DNA of 64,000 bases from Dendronephthya gigantea (taxonomy: Eukaryota; Cnidaria; Anthozoa; Malacalcyonacea; Nephtheidae). Both the position numbers and the translations under genes were made by a program. Location of the stretch: contig NW_021163019.1 in assembly GCF_004324835.1 (NCBI RefSeq), forward strand, positions 1 through 64,000, in the 5' to 3' direction. This document shows positions 53,601 to 64,000 of the stretch, piece by piece. The notes under the pieces were generated by a model. It saw only the letters and a list, made by a program, of their open reading frames with translations. It did not search any database and was not told where the DNA came from. The first letter of the stretch is position 1. Each line of letters begins with the position of its first letter.

Positions 53601-56600
53601 TTGCCATGTCAACCATCATTATCATGAATAATATGCTAAATATGATCAAGATCATCATAATGAAAATCATAGTTGCCATGGTAACCATCATTTATCATGA
53701 ATAATATGCTAAATATGATCAAGACATCTTAATGAAAAAATGGTTGGCATGGTAACCATCATTTATCATGAATAATATGCTAAATATGATCAAGATCATC
53801 ATAATAAAAATTATGGTTGCCATCCAAACCATCATTTATCATGAATAATTTGCTAAATATGATCAAGATCATCATAATGAAAATTATGGTTTCTATTGTA
53901 ACCAGCATTTGCCATGATTAATAAGCTAAATATGATCAAGATCATCATAATGAAAATTATGGTTGCCATTTAAACCATCATTTATCATGATAATATAAAT
54001 AATATGATCAAGATCATTATAATGAAAATAATGGTTGCCATGGTAACCATCATTTATCATGAATAATATGCTAAATTGATCAAGATCATCATAATGTTCA
54101 TCATGGTTGAAATTGCAACAATAATTTATTATGATTAATATGTTAATTTTGATCATTATCATCAAAATGATGATAATGGTTGCCATGGCAACCATAATTT
54201 ATCCTGAATAATATGCTAAATATGATCAAGATCATCAAAATGAAAATCATGGTTGCCATAGTAACCATCATTTATCATGAATAATAAGCTAAATATGATC
54301 AAGATCATCTTAATGAAAATAATGGTTGCAATGGTAACTATCATTTATCATAAATAAATATGCTAAATATGATCAAGATCATCATAATGAAAATCATGGT
54401 TGCCATGGTAACCATCATTTGTCATAAATAATATGCTAAATATGATCAAGATCATAATAATGATCATCATAGTTGAAATTTTAACAATAATTATTATGAT
54501 TAATATGTTAATTTTGAAAATTATCATCAAAATGATAAAAAGTTGCCATGGCAACCATCATTTATCATGAATTATATGCCAAATATGATCAAGAACATCA
54601 TAATTAAAATTATGGTTGCTAATTATAACCATCATTTATCCTGAAAATATGCTAAATATGATCAAGATCATCATAATGAAAATTATGGTTGCCATGGTAA
54701 CCACATTTATCATGAATAATATGAAAAATATGATGAAGATCATCAAAATGAACATCATGGTTGAAATTGCAACAATAATTTATTATGAATAATATGTTAA
54801 TTTGATCATTATCATCAAAATGATGATAATAGTTCCTTAGGAACCACAAATTATCCTGAATAATATGTTAAATATGATCAAAATCATCAAAATAATGATA
54901 ATAGTTGCAATGAAAACCATCGTTTATCCTGAATAATATGCTAAATATGATCATTATTATCAAAATGATGAAAATGTTTGCCATGTCAACCATCATTTAT
55001 CATGAAATAATGCTAAATATGATCAAGATCATCACAATGAAAATTTTGGTTGCCATGGTAATATCATTTATCACGAATAATATGCTAAATATGATCAAAA
55101 TCATGATAATGATCATCATGGTTGAAATTGCAACCATAATTTATTATGAATAATTTGTTATTTTTGAAAATTACATCAAAATGATGATAATGGTTGCAAT
55201 AGCAACCATCATTTATCATCAATAATATTCTAAATATGATCAAGATCATAAAATGATTGATAATATTAGCCATGGCAACCATCATTTGTCATGAATAATA
55301 TGCTAAATATGATCAAGATCATCATAATGAAAATTATGGTTGCTATGGTAACCATCATTTATCGTGAATAATATGCTAAATATGATCAAGATCATCGTAA
55401 TGACAATAATGGTTGCCATGGTAACCATCATTTATCATGAATAATATGCTAAATATGATCAAGATCATCATAATGAAATTATGGTTTCCATGGTAACCAT
55501 CATTTATCATGAATAATATGCTAAATATAGATCAAGATCATCATAATGAAAATTACGGTTGCCATGGTAACCATAATTTATCATGAATAATATGCTAAAT
55601 ATGATGAAGATCATTAAAATGAAAATTATAATTGCCATAGCAACCATCATATCATGAATAATATGCTAAATATTATCAAGATCATCATAATGAAAATCAT
55701 GGTTGCTATGGTAACCTTCATTTATCATAATATGCTAGATATGATCAACATCATCTTAATGAAAATAATGGTTGCCATAATAACCATCATTTATCATGAA
55801 TAATATGCTAAATATGATCAAGATCATCATAATGAAAATAATGGTTGCCATATCAATCATCATTTATCATCAATAATATGCTAAATATGATCAAGATCAT
55901 CATAATGAAAATTATGGTTGCCATTAAACCATCATTTATCATGAATAATATGAATAATATGATCAAGATCATCTTAATGAAAATAATGGTTGTTATGGTA
56001 ACCATCATTTATCATGAATAATATGCTAAATATGACGAAGATCATCATAATAAAAAATTATTGTTGCCATGGAAACCATTTACCATGAATAATATGCTAA
56101 ATATGATCAAGATCATCATAATGAAAAATGGTTGCCATAGTAACCATCATTATCCTGTATAACATGCTAAATATGATCAAGTTCATCACAATGAAATATG
56201 GTGCCATAGTAACCATCATTTATCATAAATAATATGCTAAATATGATCAAGATCATCATAATGATCATCATGGTTGAAATTGCAACCATAATTTATTTAT
56301 TAATAGTTAATTTTGAAAATTATCATCAAAAATGATGATAATAGTTGCCATAGTAACCATCATTTATCAAAATAATATGCTAAGTATGATCAAGATCATC
56401 ATAATGATCATCATGGTTGAAATTGCAACCATAATTTATTTTTATTATATGTTAATTTTGAAAATTATCATCAAAATGATAATAATAGTTGCCATAACGA
56501 CCATCATTTATCATGAATAAGATGCAAATATGATCAAGATCATCAAAATGATAATAGTTGCCATGGTAACCACATTTATCATCAATAATATGCTAAATAT

Positions 56601-57756
56601 GATCAAGATCATCCTATTGAAAATTATGGTTGCCATGGTAACCATCATTTATCTTGAATAATATGCTAAATATGATCAAGATCATCATAATGAAAATTAT
56701 GGCTGCCATAGTAACCATCATTTATCATGAATAAATGCTAAATATGACCAAGATCATCATAATGATCATTATGGTTGAAATTCCAACCATATTTATTATG
56801 ATTAATAGGTTAATTTTGAAAATTATCATCAAAATGATGATAATGGTTGCCATGGCAACAATCATTCATCATGAATAATATGCTAAATATTATCAAGATC
56901 ATCAAAATGATTATAATAGATGCCATGGCAACCATCATTTATCATGAATAATATGCTAAATATGATCAAGATCATCATAATGAAAATTAAGGTTTTCATG
57001 GTAACCATCATTTATCATGAATAATATGCTAATTATGATCAAGATCATCATAATGAAAATAATGGTTGCCATGGTAATCATCATTTATCATGAATAATAT
57101 GCTAAATATGATGAAGATCATCATAATGATCATCATGGTTGAATCTGCAACCATAATTTATCATGATTAATATGTTAATTTTGAAAATTATCATCAAAAT
57201 GATGATAATGGTGTCCATGGCAACCATCATTTATCCTGAATAATATGCTAAATATGATGAAGATCATTAAATTGAAAATTATGGTTGCCATTTAAACCAT
57301 CATTTTTCATGAATAATATGCTAAATATGATCAAGATCATCATAATGAAAATCATGGTTGCCATGGTAAACATCATTTATCATGAATAATATGCTAAATA
57401 TGATCAAGATCATCATAATGATCATCATGGTTGAATCTGCAACTATAATTTATCATGATTAATATGTTCATTTTGAAAATTATCATCAAAATGATGATAA
57501 TGGTGTCCATGGCAACCATCATTTATCCTGAATAATATGCTAAATATGATGAAGATCATTAAATTGAAAATTATGGTTGCCATTTAAACCATCATTTTTC
57601 ATGAATAATATGCTAAATATGATCAAGATCATCATAATGAAAATCATGGTTGCCATAGTAACCATCATTAATCATGAAATACTATCCTAAATATGATCAA
57701 GATCATCATAATGAAAATAATGGTTGCCATGGTAACCATCATTTATCATGAATAAT
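47666..57756 (-). repeat. 73-bp X-box satellite, reverse array, segment 1
   Basis: The same 73-bp family in reverse orientation and as a distinct subfamily. On the plus strand a monomer reads ATGCTAAATATGATCAAGATC, ATCATAATGAAAATTATGG, TTGCCATGGTAACCATCATT, TATCATGAATA. The usual X-box is GGTTGCCATGGTAACC. A second monomer type carries GGTTGAAATTGCAACC followed by TTTTGATCATTATCATC. A 4.36-kb higher-order relation links 49,084 with 53,441, and a 1.31-kb one links 50,041 with 51,353. Scattered single-base losses are dense at about 51,900-56,900. No gene is visible. Confidence 0.96.
49084..55700 (-). repeat. Reverse-array higher-order repeat, about 4.36-kb offset
   Basis: The landmark TAAGAAAATAATGGCTGCC occurs at 49,084 and 53,441 (offset 4,357), and TAGCCATGGC at 50,931 and 55,267 (offset 4,336). 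The monomers between follow the same order in both copies. The 21-bp shrinkage of the offset comes from scattered single-base losses in the second copy. The outer limits are approximate. Confidence 0.75.
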
Positions 57757-58020
57757 CAGTGAACTGAAATAAAACTGGAACGCTCACTCTGCCGGAAGTT
57801 TGAAGCTAAGATGGCGGATCATGAAGCCTTTCTTGTAGGTATAATCCAGGCCCCACCACGGCGGAAATTTTGTCGGAAATTCTGATTTTTCCTTTGAAGT
57901 TTCCGCGCCAGAGGCCTGGATCATACCTACAAGAAATGCATCATGATCCGCCATCTTGGCTTCACTCATCAATGAGTGAAAATCATAGAGTGAGCGTTCC
58001 AGTTTTATTTCAGTTCACTG
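57757..58020. mobile_element. hAT-type palindromic MITE, copy 1 (264 bp)
   Basis: The ends CAGTGAACTGAAATAAAACT and its exact reverse complement bound a nearly full-length palindrome. TGAATAAT flanks both sides (57,749-57,756 and 58,021-58,028) as an 8-bp target duplication. An 8-bp duplication and CAG-starting termini fit hAT elements. Each arm contains AAGATGGCGG, a YY1-type word, so the motif occurs in both orientations. The 63-codon open frame across it (57,784-57,972) is an accident of the palindrome. It is too short to encode a transposase. Confidence 0.88.
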
Positions 58021-58370
58021 TGAATAATATGCTAGATATGACAAGATCACAATGAAAATAATGGTTGTTATGGTAACCATCATTTATCATGAATAATATG
58101 CTAAATATGATGAAGATCATTAAAATGAAAATTATGGTTTCCATTTGTAACCATCATTTATCATGAATATGTGCTAAATATGATCAAGATCATCATAATG
58201 ATCATCCTAGTTGAAATAGCAACCATAATTTATTATGATTAGTATGTTAACTTTGATCGTTATCATCAAAATGATGATAATAGTTTCCATAGTAACCATC
58301 ATTTATCATAAATAATATGATAAAGATGATCAAGATCATCATAATGATCATCATGGTTGAAATTGCAACC

Positions 58371-58404
58371 AGAGAACGAGAGAACAAAACTACCATGCAA
58401 CGAG
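58371..58404. other. 34-bp non-satellite filler, copy 1
   Basis: AGAGAACGAGAGAACAAAAC followed by TACCATGCAACGAG interrupts a monomer between GAAATTGCAACC and TAACCATCATT. It resembles no part of the monomer. It may be a repair filler or the footprint of an excised element. An identical copy lies at 59,993. Confidence 0.7.
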
Positions 58405-59343
58405 TAACCATCATTTATCATGAATAATATGCTAAATATGATCAAAATCATCATAATGAAATTATGGTTCCGTGGTAACCATCATTTATCCTCAATAATA
58501 TGCTAAATATGATCAAGATCATCATAATGATCATCATGGTTCAATCTGCAACTATAATTTATCATGATTAATATGTTAATTTTGAAAATTAACATTAATC
58601 ATCATCAAAATGATGATAATGGTTGCCATGGCAACCATCATTTATCCTGAATAATATGCTAATTATGATCAAGATCATCAAAATGATGATAAATGTTGTT
58701 ATGGAAACCATCATTTATCATGAATAATATGCTCAATATGATCATCATAATGAAATTATAGTTTCCATGGTAACTATCATTTATCATGAATAATATGCTA
58801 AATATGATCAAGATCATCATCATGAAAATTGTGGTTGCTATGGTAACCATAATTTATCATGAATAATATGTTAAATATGATGAAAATCATTAAATTGAAA
58901 ATTATGGTTGCCATGGTAACTATCATTTATCATGAATAATATGCTAAATATGATCAAGATCATCATAATGATCATCATGGTTGAATCTGCAACTATAATT
59001 TATCATGATTAATATGTTCATTTTGAAAATTATCATCAAAATGATGATAATGGTGTCCATGGCAACCATCATTTATCCTGAATAATATGCTAAATATGAT
59101 GAAGATCATTAAATTGAAAATTATGGTTGCCATTTAAACCATCATTTTTCATGAATAATATGCTAAATATGATCAAGATCATCATAATGAAAATCATGGT
59201 TGCCATAGTAACCATCATTAATCATGAATACTATGCTAAATATGATCAAGATCATCATAATGAAAATCATGGTTGCCATGGTAACCATCATTTATCATGA
59301 ATAATATGCTAAATATGATCAAGATCATCATAATGAAAATAAT

Positions 59344-59359
59344 GGTTGCCATGGTAACC
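59344..59359. promoter_or_regulatory. Representative X-box of the reverse-array subfamily
   Basis: GGTTGCCATGGTAACC fits GTNRCC-N2-RGYAAC with T at the Y position. This GTTGCC/GGTAAC pairing is the commonest form in the reverse array. Binding is inferred from the consensus, not shown. Confidence 0.75.
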
Positions 59360-59378
59360 ATCATTTATCATGAATAAT

Positions 59379-59638
59379 CAGTGAACTGAAATAAAACTGG
59401 AACGCTCACTCTGCCGGAAGTTTGAAGCCAAGATGGCGGATCATGAAGCCTTTCTTGTAGGTATAATCCAGGCCACCACGCGGAAATTTGTCGGAAATTC
59501 TGATTTTTCCTTTGAAGTTTCCGCGCCAGAGGCCTGGATCATACCTACAAGAAATGCATCATGATCCGCCATCTTGGCTTCACTCATCAATGAGTGAAAA
59601 TCATAGAGTGAGCGTTCCAGTTTTATTTCAGTTCACTG
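59379..59638. mobile_element. hAT-type palindromic MITE, copy 2 (260 bp)
   Basis: Same element, same orientation and same TGAATAAT flanks (59,371-59,378 and 59,639-59,646) as copy 1. It differs by a few single-base changes around the centre (for example CAGGCCACCACGCGG against CAGGCCCCACCACGGCGG). Shared flanks prove duplication with the host segment. Confidence 0.88.
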
Positions 59639-62600
59639 TGAATAATATGCTAGATATGATCAAGATCACAATAATGAAAATAATGGTTGTTATGGTAACC
59701 ATCATTTATCATGAATAATATGCTAAATATGATGAAGATCATTAAAATGAAAATTATGGTTTCCATTTGTAACCATCATTTATCATGAATATGTGCTAAA
59801 TATGATCAAGATCATCATAATGATCATCCTAGTTGAAATAGCAACCATAATTTATTATGATTAGTATGTTAACTTTGATCGTTATCATCAAAATGATGAT
59901 AATAGTTGCCATAGTAACCATCATTTATCATAAATAATATGATAAAGATGATCAAGATCATCATAATGATCATCATGGTTGAAATTGCAACCAGAGAACG
60001 AGAGAACAAAACTACCATGCAACGAGTAACCATCATTTATCATGAATAATATGCTAAATATGATCAAAATCATCATAATGAAATTATGGTTCCGTGGTAA
60101 CCATCATTTATCCTCAATAATATGCTAAATATGATCAAGATCATCATAATGATCATCATGGTTCAATCTGCAACTATAATTTATCATGATTAATATGTTA
60201 ATTTTGAAAATTAACATTAATCATCATCAAAATGATGATAATGGTTGCCATGGCAACCATCATTTATCCTGAATAATATGCTAATTATGATCAAGATCAT
60301 CAAAATGATGATAAATGTTGTTATGGAAACCATCATTTATCATGAATAATATGCTCAATATGATCATCATAATGAAATTATAGTTTCCATGGTAACTATC
60401 ATTTATCATGAATAATATGCTAAATATGATCAAGATCATCATCATGAAAATTGTGGTTGCTATGGTAACCATAATTTATCATGAATAATATGTTAAATAT
60501 GATGAAAATCATTAAAATGAAATTATGGTTTCCATGGTAACTATCATTTATCATGAATAATATGCTAAATATTATCAAGATCATCATAATGAAAATTATA
60601 GTTGCCATGGTAACCATCATTTATCATGAATAATATGCTAAATTTGATCAAGATCATCATAATGTTCATCATGTTTGAAATTGCAACAATAATTTATTAT
60701 GATTAATATGTTAATTTTGATCATTATCATCAAAATGATGATAATGGTTGCCATGGCAACCATAATTTATCCTGAATAATATGCTAAATATGATCAAGAT
60801 CATCAAAATGAAAATCATGGTTGCCATAGTAACCATCATTTATCATGAATAATAAGCTAAATATGATCAAGATCATCTTAATGAAAATAATGGTTGCAAT
60901 GGTAACTATCATTTATCATGAATAATATGCTAAATATGATCAAGATCATCATAATGAAAATCATGGTTGCCATGGTAACCATCATTTGTCATAAATAATA
61001 TGCTAAATATGATCAAGATCATCATAATGATCATCATAGTTGAAATTTTAACAATAATTTATTATGATTAATATGTTAATTTGAAAATTATCATCAAAAT
61101 GATAAAAATAGTTTGCCATGGCAACCATCATTTATCATGAATTATATGCCAAATATGATCAAGAACATCATAATTAAAATTATGGTTGCTATTATAACCA
61201 TCATTTATCCTGAAAAATATGCTAAATATGATCAAGATCATCATAATGAAAATTATGTTTGCCATGGTAATCATCATTTATCATGAATAATATGAAAAAT
61301 ATGATGAAGATCATCATAATGAACATCATGGTTGAAATTGCAACAATAATTTATTATGAATAATATGTTAATTTTGATCATTATCATCAAATGATGATAA
61401 TAGTTCCCTTGGGAACCATAAATTATCCTGAATAATATGTTAAATATGATCAAAATCATCAAAATAATGATAATAGTTGCAATGAAAACCATCGTTTATC
61501 CTGAATAATATGCTAAATATGATCATTATTATCAAAATGATGAAAATGTTTGCCATGTCAACCATTATTTATCATGAATAATATGCTAAATATGATCAAG
61601 ATCATCACAATGAAAATTTTGGTTGCCATGGTAATATCATTTATCACGAATAATATGCTAAATATGATCAAAATCATGATAATGATCATCATGGTTGAAA
61701 TTGCAACCATAATTTATTATGAATAATTTGTTATTTTTGAAAATTATCATCAAAATGATGATAATGGTTGCAATAGCAACCATCATTTATCATCAATATT
61801 ATTCTAAATATGATCATGGTAACCATCATTTGTCATAAATAATATGCTAAATATGATCAAGATCATAATAATGATCATCATAGTTGAAATTTTAACAATA
61901 ATTTATTATGATTAATATGTTAATTTTGAAAATTATCATCAAAATGATAAAAATAGTTGCCATGGCAACCATCATTTATCATGAATTATATGCCAAATAT
62001 GATCAAGAACATCATAATTAAAATTATGGTTGCTATTATAACCATCATTTATCCTGAAAAATATGCTAAATATGATCAAGATCATCATAATGAAAATTAT
62101 GGTTGCCAGGGTAACCATCATTTATCATGAATAATATGAAAAATATGATGAAGATCATCATAATGAACATCATGGTTGAAATTGCAACAATAATTTATTA
62201 TGAATAATATGTTAATTTTGATCATTATCATCAAAATGATGATAATAGTTCCCTTAGGAACCATAAATTATCCTGAATAATATGTTAAATATGATCAAAA
62301 TCATCAAAATAATGATAATAGTTGAAATGAAAAACCATCGTTTATCCTGAATAATATGCTAAATATGATCATATTATCAAAATGATGAAAATGTTTGCCA
62401 TGTCAACCATCATTTATCATGAATAATATGCTAAATATGATCAGATCATCACAATGAAAATTTTGGTTGCCATGGTAATATCATTTATCACGAATAATAT
62501 GCTAAATATGATCAAAATCATGATAATGATCATCATGGTTGAAATTGCAACCATAATTTATTATGAATAATTTGTTATTTTTGAAAATTATCATCAAAAT

Positions 62601-64000
62601 GATGTAATGGTTGCAATAGCAACCATCATTTATCATCAATATATTCTAATATGATCAAGATCATAAAATTTTGATGATAGTTGCCATGGCAACTATCATT
62701 TATTATGATTAATATGGTAATTATGTTCAAGATCATCATAATGAAAATTATGGTTGCTATGGTAACCATCATTTATCGTGAATAATATGCTAAATATGAT
62801 CAAGATCATCGTAATGACAATAATGGTTGCCATGGTAACCATCATTTATCATGAATAATATGCTAAATATGATCAAGATCATCATAATGAATTATGGTTT
62901 CCATGGTAACCATCATTTATCATGAATAATATGCTAAATATGATCAAGATCATCATAATGAAAATTACGGTTGCCATGGTAACCATAATTTATCATGATA
63001 ATATGCTAAATATGATGAAGATCATTAAAATCAAAATTATATTGCCATAGCAACCATCATTTATCATGAATAATATGCTAAATATTATCAAGATCATCAT
63101 AATGAAAATCATGGTTGCTATGGTAACCTTCATTTATCATGAATAATATGCTAGATATGATCAACATCATCTTAATGAAAATAATGGTTGCCATAATAAC
63201 CATTTATCATGAATAATATGCTAAATATGATCAAGATCATCATAATGAAATAATGGTTGCCATATTAACCATCATTTATCATGAATAATATGCTAAATAT
63301 GATGAAGATCATTAAAATGAAAATTATGGTTGCCATTTAAACCATCATTTATCATGAATAATATGAATAATATGATCAAGATCTCTTAATGAAAATAATG
63401 GTTGTTATGGTAACCATCATTTATCATGAATAATATGCTAAATATGACGAAGATCATCATAATGAAAATTATTGTTGCCATGGAAACCATCATTTACCAT
63501 GAATAATATGCTAAATATGATCAAGATCATCATAATGAAAATTATGGTTGCCATAGTAACCATCATTTATCCTGTAAACATGCTAAATATGATCAAGTTC
63601 ATCACAATGAATATATGGTTGCCATAGTACCATCATTTATCATAAATAATATGCTAAATATGATCAAGATCATCATAATGATCATCATGGTTGAAATTGC
63701 AACCATAATTTATTTTTATTAATATGTTAATTTTTGAAAATTATCATCAAAATGATGATAATAGTTGCCATAGTAACCATCATTTATCATAAATAATATG
63801 CTAAGTATGATCAAGTCATCATAATGATCATCATGGTTGAAATTGCAACCATAATTTATTTTTATTAATATGTTAATTTGAAAATTATCATCAAAATGAT
63901 AATAATAGTTGCCATAACGACCATCATTTATCATGAATAATATGCTAAATATGATCAAGATCATCAAAATGATGATAAGTTGCCATGTAACCATCATTTA
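59639..64000 (-). repeat. 73-bp X-box satellite, reverse array, segment 3
   Basis: Reverse monomers run to the window edge, so the array continues beyond it. The second filler copy lies at 59,993-60,026. Blocks around 60,600-61,800 and 61,810-62,650 repeat series seen at about 50,040-50,880 and 54,400-55,250, including the GTTCCCTTAGGAACC monomer. Single-base losses become frequent after about 62,300. No gene is visible. Confidence 0.95.
59993..60026. other. 34-bp non-satellite filler, copy 2
   Basis: Same filler as at 58,371, shifted by 1,622 bp, with the same monomer breakpoints on both sides. It supports the segmental duplication. Confidence 0.7.

Larger units (their letters stand above)
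58021..59378 (-). repeat. 73-bp X-box satellite, reverse array, segment 2
   Basis: Reverse-oriented monomers between the two MITE copies. The first part is repeated after copy 2 at an offset of about 1,622 bp, including a 34-bp non-satellite filler at 58,371-58,404. No gene is visible. Confidence 0.95.
57400..60640 (-). repeat. 1.62-kb segmental duplication carrying the MITE
   Basis: The MITE starts (57,757 and 59,379) are 1,622 bp apart, and so are the filler sequences (58,371 and 59,993). The flanking TGAATAAT duplications and monomer order are the same in both. One insertion was therefore copied with its surroundings. The limits of the duplicated span are approximate. Confidence 0.85.

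Noticed and set aside
57784-57972. 63-codon open frame in the MITE, and its partner on the other strand
   Set aside because: It lies wholly within a palindrome of a 264-bp non-coding element; the same frame appears wherever the MITE does.
48613-63997. Similar minus-strand open frames in the reverse array (for example 53,926-54,195 and 63,719-63,997)
   Set aside because: They are the mirror image of the same artefact: the reverse-oriented satellite translated on the minus strand.
1-64000. CRISPR array or iteron-type replication origin, suggested by regular spacing
   Set aside because: There are no unique spacers, the full 73 bp repeats rather than a short repeat, and the inserted elements are eukaryotic.

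Overview
The window is eukaryotic, almost certainly metazoan, non-coding satellite DNA. About four fifths of it is a single tandem repeat with a 73-bp monomer (about 30% G+C in the consensus, nearly free of CpG). It is interrupted by a few transposable elements and contains no intact host gene. A CR1/Jockey-like LINE, a Ty3/Gypsy LTR element and a hAT-type MITE rule out a prokaryote. The style of the LINE reverse transcriptase and a kinase-like exon inside one transposon would fit a cnidarian or another marine invertebrate, but the sequence does not name the species.

Layout. The satellite lies in forward orientation from 1 to about 45,850 and in reverse orientation from about 47,666 to 64,000. 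The forward array is broken by a 3.76-kb terminal-inverted-repeat transposon (4,874-8,633), a 4.12-kb Gypsy element on the minus strand (9,473-13,593), an unclassified 0.7-kb insertion (about 27,768-28,471) and three copies of the 3' part of one LINE (36,204, 40,915 and 45,851). The third LINE copy is the longest (about 1.8 kb) and sits exactly where the satellite orientation flips. The reverse array carries one 260-bp palindromic MITE in two copies, with identical target duplications, because the surrounding 1.62 kb was duplicated.

Higher-order structure. Monomers are organised into long higher-order repeats. Their periods are about 4.92 kb in the left part (seen after removing the two inserted elements), 4.7-4.9 kb in the LINE-anchored block (31,980-46,323), and 4.36, 1.62 and 1.31 kb in the reverse array. 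Paralogous empty sites show that the TIR transposon and the Gypsy element landed after the left block had been amplified.

Main observation. Each monomer carries a palindrome around GGTTGCCATGGCAACC. This is an exact match to the RFX-family X-box consensus GTNRCC-N2-RGYAAC. Roughly 700 monomers are estimated (total satellite length divided by 73), so the window holds several hundred perfect or near-perfect RFX sites at 73-bp spacing, which is half a nucleosome core length and close to seven helical turns. The commonest substitutions (GTTACC for GTTGCC, GGTAAC for GGCAAC) fall on positions where the X-box consensus itself is degenerate. The array could be a dense RFX-binding platform, a transcription-factor sink, or a satellite whose chromatin is organised by an X-box binder. 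That function is inference; the motif and its periodicity are directly visible.
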